NCBI GenBank assembly: GCA_020216845.1 | Contig: JAIWNK010000019.1 | Location: forward strand, 1 to 10,000 | Direction of reading: 5' to 3' | Length of the DNA stretch: 10,000 nt | DNA from: Anaerolinea sp. | GTDB lineage: Bacteria > Chloroflexota > Anaerolineae > Anaerolineales > Anaerolineaceae | In this document: piece after piece, positions 1 to 6,749 of the stretch | Layout of the letters: each line of letters begins with the position of its first letter | How positions within the stretch are numbered: position 1 is the stretch's first letter | The notes under the pieces: generated by a model | Seen by the model: only the letters and a program-made list of their open reading frames with translations | The model's database searches: none | Told to the model about the DNA's origin: nothing | Position numbers and translations under genes: made by a program

Positions 1-795
1 CAGGGCTTACAAATCAGCGCCACCCTTCCCGAAGCCAACCAACAACGTGACATGCTTCTGAACAACAGCGCTTCCGCTTACTGGCTTCTCGGCGACTATG
101 ATCAAGCTATCCGCAGCTGGCAAATTGTTCTGGAGCATAAACGTCAAGAAGGCGATCGCTACAATGCAACCACAGTGTTAAACAATTTGGGCGCAACAGC
201 ATATATGCAAGGAGATTATCTGCGCGCCGCAACAATTTTTGAACAATGCCAACAAAATTATCACCATCTTGGCGGAAAGGATAATGAGTTACTCGCTACC
301 AGCAACCTGGGCGGCGCATTGGCCGCAGCCGGAGAATATGAAAAAGCGGAACACATTCTGCGCTCCACCCTACCATCCATCCAGCATCACCGCTATGAAA
401 GCTCAAACACATGTCGTTTTCTGGCCGAGGCACTTCTTGGCCAAGGGAAACTGTTTGAGGCATTATCTTTTGCCCAACAAGCATTGAACATTGCCGAGCA
501 GGTGCAATCGCCCGATTTGATAGGGCGCGCCTTGCGTACCATTGGACAGGTTCTTTCTCAGACAGATACCACCATCAACTTGGAAGAAAAAACCTGCTCT
601 GCCAGTGACTGTTTTCAACGCAGCATAGCCATCTTTGAACAAAAACAAGCCCTGGCCGAAATTGCCCATACAAAACGCGCCTGGGGCCTTCATGAACAAT
701 CTCATCACAACCCCCAACAAGCCCAAAGCCTGCTTGAACAAGCTCGCAGCATCTATAAAAGGCTCAATTTATCGCTTCACCTACAGCGAACCTGA
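1..795 (+). CDS. TPR-repeat protein, C-terminal part (5' end outside window)
   Basis: The frame is open from base 1, so this is the last 264 residues of a longer protein. It is almost entirely amphipathic helix pairs of tetratricopeptide type. Typical TPR positions are visible in segments such as SAYWLLGDYDQAIRSWQ, NLGATAYMQGDYLRAATIFE, NLGGALAAAGEYEKAEHIL and ALLGQGKLFEALSFAQQAL, with a final pair ending in QAQSLLEQARSIYKRL; roughly six repeats can be made out. TPR solenoids bind proteins or peptides. This style of C-terminal array is known from large ATPase/TPR regulators (AfsR/MalT-like or cyclase-linked proteins), but the diagnostic N-terminal domains are not in the window, so the role is unknown. 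No signal peptide or membrane segment is seen in the visible part. The frame stays open after the TGA stop into the next gene. Confidence 0.85.
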   Translation, partial: QGLQISATLPEANQQRDMLLNNSASAYWLLGDYDQAIRSWQIVLEHKRQEGDRYNATTVLNNLGATAYMQGDYLRAATIFEQCQQNYHHLGGKDNELLATSNLGGALAAAGEYEKAEHILRSTLPSIQHHRYESSNTCRFLAEALLGQGKLFEALSFAQQALNIAEQVQSPDLIGRALRTIGQVLSQTDTTINLEEKTCSASDCFQRSIAIFEQKQALAEIAHTKRAWGLHEQSHHNPQQAQSLLEQARSIYKRLNLSLHLQRT

Positions 796-840
796 TACGA
801 GCAACTTGGCAAACATTCGGATGCAGATTACAATCATCCT

Positions 841-1194
841 ATGCAAAACACGATCCAACAAGCCCTTCAAGCCGAGTTTGACCGAGCAGTAACTGCCCGG
901 AATGCTGGCTTTGAAGGGCGGGCACGGGTCTGTGCGCGTCGCACAGCAGGGCTTGCAATCCTTGCCTATGCGCAAGAAAACAACCTTCCTGCACCACACA
1001 GCGCCTTTTCCGCCATCAACTGGCTTGCACAACAACCACAACTGTCAGATGATTTACAACAAGCTCTCCAAACCCTGCTAACCCGCGTAGACACCGACTT
1101 CACCCTCCGCAGCGCCCAAGATCCACTTACAGCTGCAAAAGTCATCACGCAACGGTTACTCAACTTTTCTATTCAGGAGAACACACATGACTGA
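841..1194 (+). CDS. small helical protein of unknown function
   Basis: This encodes 117 residues, predicted by eye to be all helical and soluble. The most conserved-looking stretch is near residues 18-38 (TARNAGFEGRARVCARRTAG), followed by two or three amphipathic helices and a C-terminal segment with DPLTAAKVITQRLL. I recall similar small hypothetical proteins with an EGRARVCARR-type motif from Chloroflexota, and the helical layout is loosely reminiscent of HEPN-fold proteins, but no catalytic RxxxxH motif is visible, so I assign no function. The ATG at 841 has no good Shine-Dalgarno site, and no other ATG, GTG or TTG lies in frame between the preceding TGA (793-795) and 841. Its 3' end overlaps the next start (ATGACTGA), which suggests translational coupling with the glutaredoxin-like gene. 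Confidence 0.7.
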   Translation: MQNTIQQALQAEFDRAVTARNAGFEGRARVCARRTAGLAILAYAQENNLPAPHSAFSAINWLAQQPQLSDDLQQALQTLLTRVDTDFTLRSAQDPLTAAKVITQRLLNFSIQENTHD

Positions 1195-1438
1195 AGATGC
1201 TGAAATCATTCTCTACGGCACCAAATGGTGTGGTGACACACGTCGCGCCCGCAATGTCTTTGACCAGAATCACATTCCCTACCGCTGGATAGATATTGAC
1301 CTCGACCCTGAAGCACGCAGCTTCGTAGAAAAAACCAACAACGGCTTTCGCAGCGTGCCAACCATCGTATTCCCTGACGGCAGCATTTTGGTTGAGCCCT
1401 CAGAACTGAAACTAAAACAAAAACTTGGCTTGGCCTAA
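1187..1438 (+). CDS. glutaredoxin-like protein with a monothiol CGDT site
   Basis: The 83-residue protein has the full small thioredoxin-fold layout: strand IILYG (7-11), active-site loop KWCGDTRRAR (13-22), YRWIDIDLD (32-40), the cis-proline segment RSVPTIVFPDG (55-65, cis-Pro58) and a final helix. It most resembles the NrdH/mycoredoxin/glutaredoxin group that exchanges thiols with low-molecular-weight thiols or proteins in the cytoplasm. The usual CxxC is C15-G-D-T18, so only one cysteine is present in the whole protein; a dithiol mechanism is excluded and a monothiol one is likely. A good Shine-Dalgarno site (AGGAGA, 1175-1180) lies 6 bases before the ATG. The start overlaps the end of the upstream gene by 8 bases, and the stop overlaps the convergent small membrane protein gene. 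The reductant and substrate cannot be read from the sequence. Confidence 0.85.
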   Translation: MTEDAEIILYGTKWCGDTRRARNVFDQNHIPYRWIDIDLDPEARSFVEKTNNGFRSVPTIVFPDGSILVEPSELKLKQKLGLA

Positions 1439-1659
1439 CGCCGCCAACGCAACAACATCATCAACGCTACGCCAATTAACAATCCCGTCACACCCACCAA
1501 CCAGGCCATCTGCCCAGAACGTTCTTCTAAGATCGTGCGCGGTGGGCGCGTCAGGCGACGCTCCAAATGTTCCACAAACTCACGCCGAGGCTGCACAGGG
1601 CGCATTGAATAACGCAATTGCGTTTCTAAATCCTCCAAACCTGACGCAGAAAAATTCAT
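1435..1659 (-). CDS. small single-pass membrane protein, last gene of the sigma/DegV operon
   Basis: The 74-residue protein has an arginine-rich soluble N-terminal half (about 1-49, with RPVQPRREFVEHLERRL at 20-36) and one clear transmembrane helix at about 51-70, then a basic end, RWRR. It has no signal peptide and no zinc-binding HxxxCxxC motif. The start is well supported: the ATG overlaps the DegV stop (ATGA) and has a strong Shine-Dalgarno sequence (GAGGAAGG) just upstream inside degV. Because it is cotranscribed with an ECF sigma factor, a role as membrane tether or regulator of that sigma factor is an attractive guess, since ECF operons often carry a membrane anti-sigma protein. The sequence itself shows no recognised anti-sigma domain. 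Topology is ambiguous, as both flanks of the helix are positively charged. Confidence 0.75.
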   Translation of the reverse strand: MNFSASGLEDLETQLRYSMRPVQPRREFVEHLERRLTRPPRTILEERSGQMAWLVGVTGLLIGVALMMLLRWRR

Positions 1660-2510
1660 TCGACACCTTCCTCAACAGGCAATGCCACAATTCCTACCGT
1701 TCCAGGCCCCAGGTTTGCAGCAACAGGTAGCGAAAGCTCGCTGAGCATAATCTCTCGCACCCGTAACGTACGCCGCACCGCAGCCAACAAACTCTCTGCC
1801 GTCGGCAAATCATTGGCGTGTACCACAACCACATCCGCCAACCGCCCTTGCAAACGTTCTGCCGCCATCGCCACCACCCGTTGCAACGCATTCTGACGCG
1901 TGCGCACCTTTTCCGTCATTTGTAACAATCCATCTCGCAGCACAATAATCGGCTTAATTTTCAACAGCATAGACATCGCATTTTGTAATGCGCTGACCCG
2001 CCCGCTCAAATACGCAAAGTCAAGCGTGTTCAGCGTAAACACCACCGTCAGACGCCGACGCATCGCCTCCAAACGCTCCAAGATCTTGGCCGGCATCACC
2101 CCCAATGTCGCCAATCGTCGCACCTCGCGACACATCAACCCCAACGCTGCCGACCCCGCCTCAGAATCAAACACATAGATCTGAAATTCTTTTGCGAGCT
2201 CACGCGCGGCTGTCTGTACCACCGAAAATGTGCCCGACATTTTGCTAGCGACATGCAAAGAAAAAATCACATCGCCCTTTTGTGCAATCTGACGATAAAA
2301 CGCCTTCACCTGCGCCGGAGAAGGCAGCGAAGTTTTGGGTGCTGCACGCTGTTCCAACACTCGCCGATAAAACTCCGCCGCATCCGACCGCCCATCGCTC
2401 AAATAACTTTCCTCCCCAAAGCGGATATAAAGCGGCAGCACCGCAATATCATATTCCTCAAGCCATTCGGGCGGCATGTCTGCCGCTGCATCCGTCACAA
2501 TCCGTAACAT
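1656..2510 (-). CDS. DegV family protein (fatty-acid-binding, FakB-like)
   Basis: This is a full-length 284-residue DegV protein. The family motifs are all present in order: IVTDAAADMP (4-13), KTSLPSP (59-65), SKMSGTF (89-95), VFDSEAGSAALGL (113-125), the LDFAYLSGRVS segment (163-173), LLKIKPI (182-188), HANDLPTAESL (231-241) and NLGPGTVGIVAL (266-277). DegV proteins bind a fatty acid in a pocket between two domains; FakB members present it to the kinase FakA for phosphorylation and entry into phospholipid synthesis. Thr60/Ser61, Ser92 and His231 sit in the motifs known to contact the carboxylate. No FakA gene is in the window. I chose the ATG at 2510 over an in-frame TTG at 2516 because GGAGG (2517-2521) is 6 bases from the ATG but touches the TTG. 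It starts 2 bases after the sigma factor stop and overlaps the next gene by 3 bases. Confidence 0.93.
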   Translation of the reverse strand: MLRIVTDAAADMPPEWLEEYDIAVLPLYIRFGEESYLSDGRSDAAEFYRRVLEQRAAPKTSLPSPAQVKAFYRQIAQKGDVIFSLHVASKMSGTFSVVQTAARELAKEFQIYVFDSEAGSAALGLMCREVRRLATLGVMPAKILERLEAMRRRLTVVFTLNTLDFAYLSGRVSALQNAMSMLLKIKPIIVLRDGLLQMTEKVRTRQNALQRVVAMAAERLQGRLADVVVVHANDLPTAESLLAAVRRTLRVREIMLSELSLPVAANLGPGTVGIVALPVEEGVE

Positions 2511-2512
2511 CT

Positions 2513-3100
2513 TCAACCTCCAGTTTGTTTTGCCTGCTCCAATGCATCGCGCAGCGCCAACAACGTGCGATGATACAAACTCTTCACTGCACCCTCACTG
2601 CGCCCCATAATGACCGCAATCTCCGCATTCGATAAATCTTCCACAAACTTTAGCACCAGCAAATGCTGCCGCTCCTCCGAAAGTGTGCGAATCGCACTCA
2701 GTAGCGTTTCCAGCTCCTGTCCCTGCATCATCGCCAGCTCAGGCCCATCCGTCCGCTGTACCAAATAATCCTGCGAATCCAATGGCACCTCACGCCGCCG
2801 GCTGTTATCTCGATGCCAGTTTGCCACCAGGTTATGCGCAATCCGATACAGCCATGCAGAAAACGGCAACCCCATTGGGCGATAATTGCCAATGTGTCCA
2901 AAGGCCCGATCAAAAACTCGCTCCGTCAAGTCTTCGGCCTCATGAGGCACACCTGTGCGATAGAAGATGTAATTGTAAATACGGTTTACGTAGCGCTCAT
3001 ACAACACGCTGAACGCTGCCGTATCGCCTCCTGCAGCTCGCGCCACAGCTTCCATATCTGAAAGTGCGTCATCAAGACGTTCTTCTTGAGGCTTTACCAT
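2513..3100 (-). CDS. ECF-type RNA polymerase sigma factor
   Basis: The 195-residue protein has the two-domain layout of extracytoplasmic-function sigma factors. Region 2 is at about 25-97: AAFSVLYERYVNRIYNYI, HEAEDLTERVF (53-63, the core-binding DxxDxxQxxF-like segment) and FSAWLYRIAHNLVANWHR (80-97, -10 recognition). Region 4 is at about 130-188: a helix with LSEERQHLLVLKFVEDLS followed by a helix-turn-helix, NAEIAVIMGRSEGAVKSLYHR (158-178), for the -35 element. There is no region 1.1 or 3 and no C-terminal extension. It would direct RNA polymerase to a small regulon in response to a signal. ATG at 3100 is my preferred start; a TTG at 3115 would add five residues, and neither has a strong Shine-Dalgarno site. 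The gene is 37 bases downstream of the protease gene and 2 bases upstream of degV. Confidence 0.93.
   Translation of the reverse strand: MVKPQEERLDDALSDMEAVARAAGGDTAAFSVLYERYVNRIYNYIFYRTGVPHEAEDLTERVFDRAFGHIGNYRPMGLPFSAWLYRIAHNLVANWHRDNSRRREVPLDSQDYLVQRTDGPELAMMQGQELETLLSAIRTLSEERQHLLVLKFVEDLSNAEIAVIMGRSEGAVKSLYHRTLLALRDALEQAKQTGG
2517..2521 (-). promoter_or_regulatory. ribosome binding site fixing the DegV start at 2510
   Basis: GGAGG on the - strand ends 6 bases before the ATG at 2508-2510. It lies inside the last codons of the sigma factor gene. The alternative TTG (2514-2516) directly abuts it and so is unlikely to be used. Confidence 0.75.
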
Positions 3101-3137
3101 TAAAACACCATCCAACGCTCAAAGTTACCCAAAATTC

Positions 3138-5549
3138 TTATTTCAACGACAAGGCACGTTGCACCGCCGCATAAGCATCCACCACCCCAGCCCCTGAGGC
3201 ATTGCGCAAATCACCTGCATCCTGCACACATTGTGGCACAACCCCTGTATATGGACGAGCTGTCTCAATCAAAATTTTTTCCGTCAAATCCACATTCCCA
3301 ATCAGACTTGGGTTAGCTGACCACATCAGCGCCACCACCCCCGCCACATGCGGCCCCGCCATAGAAGTGCCACTTGCCGTCTCATAGGAGTTACCGGGGT
3401 AAGAAGACAAAACACCCTCGCCGGGCGCTAAAATATCTGGCTTAGCCTCGCCATCCCATGCCGAAGGCCCCAAACTGCTAAAGGCCGCCAGGTTACCGGT
3501 TCGATCCACCGCCCCAACAGAAAACACCTGACGATAAACAGCCGGCGGATCTTGCACCGTGCCACAACCACCATACCCCGAATTGCCAGCTGAAACGACC
3601 ACAAACACCCCAGCTGTCCGCAAAGCCTCCACTGCCGGCTCGTACACCTGCAGATCACATCCCTCCACCCATGGACATCCCCATGAATTGTTCAGCACAT
3701 TTGCGCCAAGCTCGGGCTTCCCATCCCGCAGCGCATTGCCCTGCTGAGGAAACGGCGCCAACATAAATTGCCAACAGCTCAAATAGACCGCCGGATTGCC
3801 TAAATTGCGTGCCAGATTCACGCAGCCAATCCAATCGGCATCCGGCGCCACCCCAACCGTATTGCCAACCATGCTCCCCATCGTGTGAGTCCCATGTCCG
3901 CCAAAATCAACCGGTTTGGAAGAGCCATACCATGGATCATACCAACGATACTCATCCTGCCCATCTCGCCCCAGATAACTATCGGCAACTTCTGGGTGAT
4001 CTCCCTGCACGCCCGAATCAGATTGACCAATGACAACACCTGCCCCACGCACACCCAATTCATTCCACACCCGATCCGCCCCAATCAGCGTCAGATTCCA
4101 TTGTGGCTCTTTTGGCGCATTCTCTGACACGCCCACGCTAACCGGCAACGGTTCCGGCAAAGGGCGCAGATGCGGACTATCCAACACTCGCTCCACCTCA
4201 GGCTGACTTTGTAGCCACAGACGCACCAACCAACCGCCTCTGACTTCCAACGCATTGACCAAATAATAGGGCTGATAGTCAATCCCCACCCTATCCAGCT
4301 TGTTCCGCAAAGAGGTCTGCGTCTCCTCTGCATGAGCAGTCAGCGCCCGATATACCGCTGCCCGGCGTTGCAAAGGGTCAGCAATCGCCTTTTGCTGCGT
4401 CAAATCTGCCTGATCTTTCAAGATGACAAATAATTGCTCACCATAAAAACCAGGCTGCCCACCCAATCCGTAAGCCAGCACTACAACGGCCCAAACAACA
4501 ACCGCCAAACCGCGCACCCCTCTTGAAATGCCGCCCCCCTGCATCAAACGCTGCATCCAGGCCAAGGCCAACACATCCAACGTCAACGCCATCAATACCG
4601 CCAAGCCTGCTGCGCGCGTTACCCAACTGATCAAATCCCCCGCCGAACTTGAAGTCACCAGCATCATCTCATCCGGATCAACGAAAACCAATGGGCCAAG
4701 CGCGGCCATTGCCAGTAAAACTGCCGATGCAATCCAACGCCCCAACTGACTTTGTCCACGTCCCCACAGGCTTAAAATCACCACTACCGGCGCCAACAAC
4801 GGCAACAGAATCGAAAGCACCGGCTGCATTCCAACTTGTCCGAGCCCGGTTACCAGAATCAACAAAGCCACCAACGCCCCCAAACTATCCATCAACACAT
4901 CCCCAAGCCGATAAGGGCGACTGACATCTTGTGTTGCCCACAGCAAGCCCCCCTGCAACGTTAAACTTGCACAAACTCCCAACAAAACAGCTGTCATGCT
5001 ATTCAAAAGAACATCCAACGGTGAACCCATCGCACCCCACAGCACCCATCCCACCAACAAAAAAGGTGCAGCAAGCAAAGCCAGCCAAATTCCCCCTCTA
5101 GCATCCGCTCCCCATCCAAAGCGCCCCGGATAGGTGTGTCGCAACCACCGCGTCAGCAACAACAAATATAGCACCATGCCCAAAATCTGCAAAACCGCTA
5201 CTGTTTGGGCATCAATCAGGCGCGGCACACGCCCCGGCACCAAAGCCAGCACAAACAAAACAGCCATGAACCACGTGCGATACAACGCCTTACTGCGCGG
5301 TGAGCGCACCGCTACCGTTGCCACCCCCAACGGCACCCCCAACATAATTACATACCCTACTCCCAACAACCAACGAAAGTCAAACGTAGAAAACGAGCCC
5401 TCAAATATCGTCTGTTCCGTAACCCAGCTAATCGCCGTAACAGCCCACGTTCCAGCCAAAACCCAAACTACCATCAAAGTCAACAAAGCCACCAGGCCAC
5501 AACCACGCTCACGCGCTGCGGTATCAACGCCATCCGGTGCCATATTCAT
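3138..5549 (-). CDS. membrane-anchored S8 (subtilisin-family) serine protease
   Basis: The 803-residue protein has about eleven hydrophobic segments in residues 15-362, a linker of about 130 residues, and a complete subtilase domain (about 500-800). The catalytic triad is present: Asp511 in GQSDSGV, His552 in GGHGTHT and Ser729 in SGTSMAGPH; the oxyanion Asn656 is in VSAGNSG. If the N terminus is inside, an odd number of helices places the protease domain outside the membrane. There is no Sec-cleavable signal peptide pattern; the first hydrophobic segment is part of the membrane domain, which I do not recognise (no EExxxR motif of CPBP proteases). The linker (about 370-480) is rich in charged helix and could act as an inhibitor-like prodomain, but this is a guess. 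The start is ATG 5549 with GGAGG 6 bases upstream; an in-frame GTG at 5636 is less likely. Possible role: envelope protein processing or quality control. Confidence 0.92.
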   Translation of the reverse strand: MNMAPDGVDTAARERGCGLVALLTLMVVWVLAGTWAVTAISWVTEQTIFEGSFSTFDFRWLLGVGYVIMLGVPLGVATVAVRSPRSKALYRTWFMAVLFVLALVPGRVPRLIDAQTVAVLQILGMVLYLLLLTRWLRHTYPGRFGWGADARGGIWLALLAAPFLLVGWVLWGAMGSPLDVLLNSMTAVLLGVCASLTLQGGLLWATQDVSRPYRLGDVLMDSLGALVALLILVTGLGQVGMQPVLSILLPLLAPVVVILSLWGRGQSQLGRWIASAVLLAMAALGPLVFVDPDEMMLVTSSSAGDLISWVTRAAGLAVLMALTLDVLALAWMQRLMQGGGISRGVRGLAVVVWAVVVLAYGLGGQPGFYGEQLFVILKDQADLTQQKAIADPLQRRAAVYRALTAHAEETQTSLRNKLDRVGIDYQPYYLVNALEVRGGWLVRLWLQSQPEVERVLDSPHLRPLPEPLPVSVGVSENAPKEPQWNLTLIGADRVWNELGVRGAGVVIGQSDSGVQGDHPEVADSYLGRDGQDEYRWYDPWYGSSKPVDFGGHGTHTMGSMVGNTVGVAPDADWIGCVNLARNLGNPAVYLSCWQFMLAPFPQQGNALRDGKPELGANVLNNSWGCPWVEGCDLQVYEPAVEALRTAGVFVVVSAGNSGYGGCGTVQDPPAVYRQVFSVGAVDRTGNLAAFSSLGPSAWDGEAKPDILAPGEGVLSSYPGNSYETASGTSMAGPHVAGVVALMWSANPSLIGNVDLTEKILIETARPYTGVVPQCVQDAGDLRNASGAGVVDAYAAVQRALSLK

Positions 5550-5736
5550 AGCCAACCTCCACAACTGCAAAGTTTTCGTTTTGATAAGATACATCGCTTC
5601 CATGCAGATTTTTCCACCAAGCCAAACAATCCGCACACCAAGCAGCTTGCCCGAAACACAAAAAAGGTATACACTAAATTCACACTGATTATAAACCAGA
5701 CATTTACAAATTTCATCTCAACCTGGAGGAAACCTC
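5550..5736. promoter_or_regulatory. divergent intergenic region, promoters of protease and hydrolase genes
   Basis: This 187-base gap lies between two divergent starts, so it must hold a promoter for each direction. The AT-rich part is 5660-5715. On the - strand there is a perfect TATAAT (5688-5693), but no good -35 at standard spacing. On the + strand TATAAA (5690-5695) overlaps it, and TATACA (5668-5673) lies 15 bases after TTGCCC (5647-5652). Which hexamers are used cannot be decided by eye. GGAGGA (5725-5730) is the ribosome binding site of the hydrolase. Confidence 0.45.
5556..5560 (-). promoter_or_regulatory. ribosome binding site fixing the protease start at 5549
   Basis: GGAGG on the - strand sits 6 bases before the ATG at 5547-5549, an ideal spacing. 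The upstream GTG (5634-5636) and the intervening ATGs in the same frame have no comparable site, and the 29 residues they would add are not membrane- or protease-like. Confidence 0.75.
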
Positions 5737-6594
5737 ATGACGCATACTGAATTCTCATGGCGAGCCCGAGATGGACAAAAGTTGTATGCCCAAGAATGGC
5801 AACCCGATGTACCAATACGCGGCGCCATTGCCCTGGTGCATGGCCTGGGTGAACACAGCGGACGTTATGCCCATGTTGCCGAATCGTTTAATGCTGCTGG
5901 TTACAGCGTAGTGGCCCTTGACCTGCGCGGTCACGGCAAAACAGGTGGGCAACTCGGTCACATCCCCTCCTTTGAAGTCGCCATGCAAGATATTGACTAC
6001 CTCCTTGAACAAACTGCGCTGCTGCACCCCGGCCTGCCCCTCTTCCTTTATGGTCACAGCATGGGCGGTGCTCTTGTGCTCTATTACGCACTCAACCGCC
6101 GCCCCAATCTAACTGGCATTATTGCCACAAGCCCAGGCCTTGCGCCTGCCACCCCTCCCACGCGGGCCACGCTGTTTTCCGCCCGCATTGCATACCGCCT
6201 GATGCCCACCATGCAAATTGACAATGGCCTCGATCTCAGCGGCCTCTCCAACGACCCCGAAGTCATTCGCCGATACCAGGCCGATCCACTCGTCCATCCC
6301 AAGATTTCTGCCCGCCTTGGCCTGGATATCATTCAAAACGGACAGTGGGTGCTGCAACATGCTGCTGAATTTCCACTACCACTCTTGCTCATGGTTGGCA
6401 GCGCAGATCGCCTCGTCAGCGTTCCCGCCGTCCATCAAATGGCCAAGAGCGTTCCGCCCGAGCGCATCACGTTCCGCGAATGGCCTGGCGGCTACCACGA
6501 ATTACACAACGAGCCCAACAAAGCAGAAGTGATTGCCTTCATTCTCGACTGGATCAAACAAAAAGAACCTTCCCCACCGGCTTCGAATGTGTAA
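5737..6594 (+). CDS. alpha/beta hydrolase, monoacylglycerol-lipase-like
   Basis: The 285-residue protein fits the Hydrolase_4 / serine aminopeptidase S33 group of alpha/beta hydrolases, close in pattern to monoacylglycerol lipases and lysophospholipases. Visible motifs are the oxyanion segment LVHGLGEHSGRY (33-44), DLRGHGKTGG (62-71), the nucleophile elbow GHSMGG (106-111, Ser108), the acid GSADRLV (221-227, Asp224) and the base GGYHELHNEP (251-260, His254). The triad is therefore complete and the enzyme should be active. The family cleaves monoglycerides or related esters. No signal peptide or membrane helix is seen, so it is probably cytoplasmic. Start: ATG with GGAGGA 6 bases upstream. It stands alone between a divergent promoter region and a gap with hairpins; the precise substrate cannot be inferred. 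Confidence 0.9.
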   Translation: MTHTEFSWRARDGQKLYAQEWQPDVPIRGAIALVHGLGEHSGRYAHVAESFNAAGYSVVALDLRGHGKTGGQLGHIPSFEVAMQDIDYLLEQTALLHPGLPLFLYGHSMGGALVLYYALNRRPNLTGIIATSPGLAPATPPTRATLFSARIAYRLMPTMQIDNGLDLSGLSNDPEVIRRYQADPLVHPKISARLGLDIIQNGQWVLQHAAEFPLPLLLMVGSADRLVSVPAVHQMAKSVPPERITFREWPGGYHELHNEPNKAEVIAFILDWIKQKEPSPPASNV

Positions 6595-6624
6595 CATCAC
6601 AGTCTAAATTGCTACAAACTTCAC

Positions 6625-6653
6625 TTGTTCAGCTTGCCTGAGCAGACTAAAAT
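6625..6653 (+). promoter_or_regulatory. candidate sigma-70 promoter for the GlyA-GcvT gene
   Basis: TTGTTC (6625-6630) and TAAAAT (6648-6653, five of six matches to TATAAT) are separated by exactly 17 bases. Transcription would begin near 6660, leaving a leader of about 90 bases that contains the hairpin at 6671-6708. The -35 match is weak (TTG only). The spacer also contains a small inverted repeat, TGTTCAG/CTGAGCA (6626-6644, one G-T pair). Confidence 0.35.
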
Positions 6654-6670
6654 CATAACAGACCAAAAGA

Positions 6671-6720
6671 AACACGCGGTAGGCGCCCTGCTTTGCTTGC
6701 CGCGTGTTGTAGGCTTTTTT
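6671..6720 (+). terminator. strong hairpin with T-run before the GlyA-GcvT gene
   Basis: AACACGCGG (6671-6679) pairs perfectly with CCGCGTGTT (6700-6708). The stem can extend by five more pairs (two G-U) to 14 pairs with a 10-base loop at 6685-6694. A run of six T follows at 6715-6720, but six bases (GTAGGC) separate it from the stem. It could be the intrinsic terminator of the hydrolase gene or, if the promoter at 6625-6653 is real, an attenuator-like leader element of the downstream gene. No glycine riboswitch pattern is visible around it. Confidence 0.55.
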
Positions 6721-6735
6721 GGGAAAATTCAAACA

Positions 6736-6740
6736 AGGAG
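6736..6740 (+). promoter_or_regulatory. ribosome binding site fixing the GlyA-GcvT start at 6750
   Basis: AGGAG lies 9 bases before ATG 6750. The open frame continues upstream to a TTG at 6693, but that codon is inside the hairpin, has no ribosome binding site, and the extra 19 residues do not belong to the GlyA family N terminus. Confidence 0.7.
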
Positions 6741-6749
6741 ACTGATTCT

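Noticed and set aside
3101..3137. Terminator between the protease and sigma factor genes
   Set aside because: No inverted repeat or T-run on the - strand could be found in these 37 bases.
5550..5636. N-terminal extension of the protease from GTG 5636
   Set aside because: ATG 5549 has an ideal GGAGG site; the extension has no such site and no family-like sequence.
5134..5688. 184-codon open frame on the + strand opposite the protease N terminus
   Set aside because: It lies antisense to the membrane-domain part of a well-supported gene; its composition (many T, N, P, R) is what the complement of hydrophobic codons gives, and it has no ribosome binding site or recognisable motif.
6693..6749. 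N-terminal extension of GlyA-GcvT from TTG 6693
   Set aside because: The TTG lies within the hairpin and the extra residues do not match the GlyA family; ATG 6750 has an AGGAG site.
6595..6749. Glycine riboswitch in the GlyA-GcvT leader
   Set aside because: Expected for a glycine-cleavage gene, but the conserved paired-aptamer sequence pattern is not seen and the gap is too short for a tandem aptamer.
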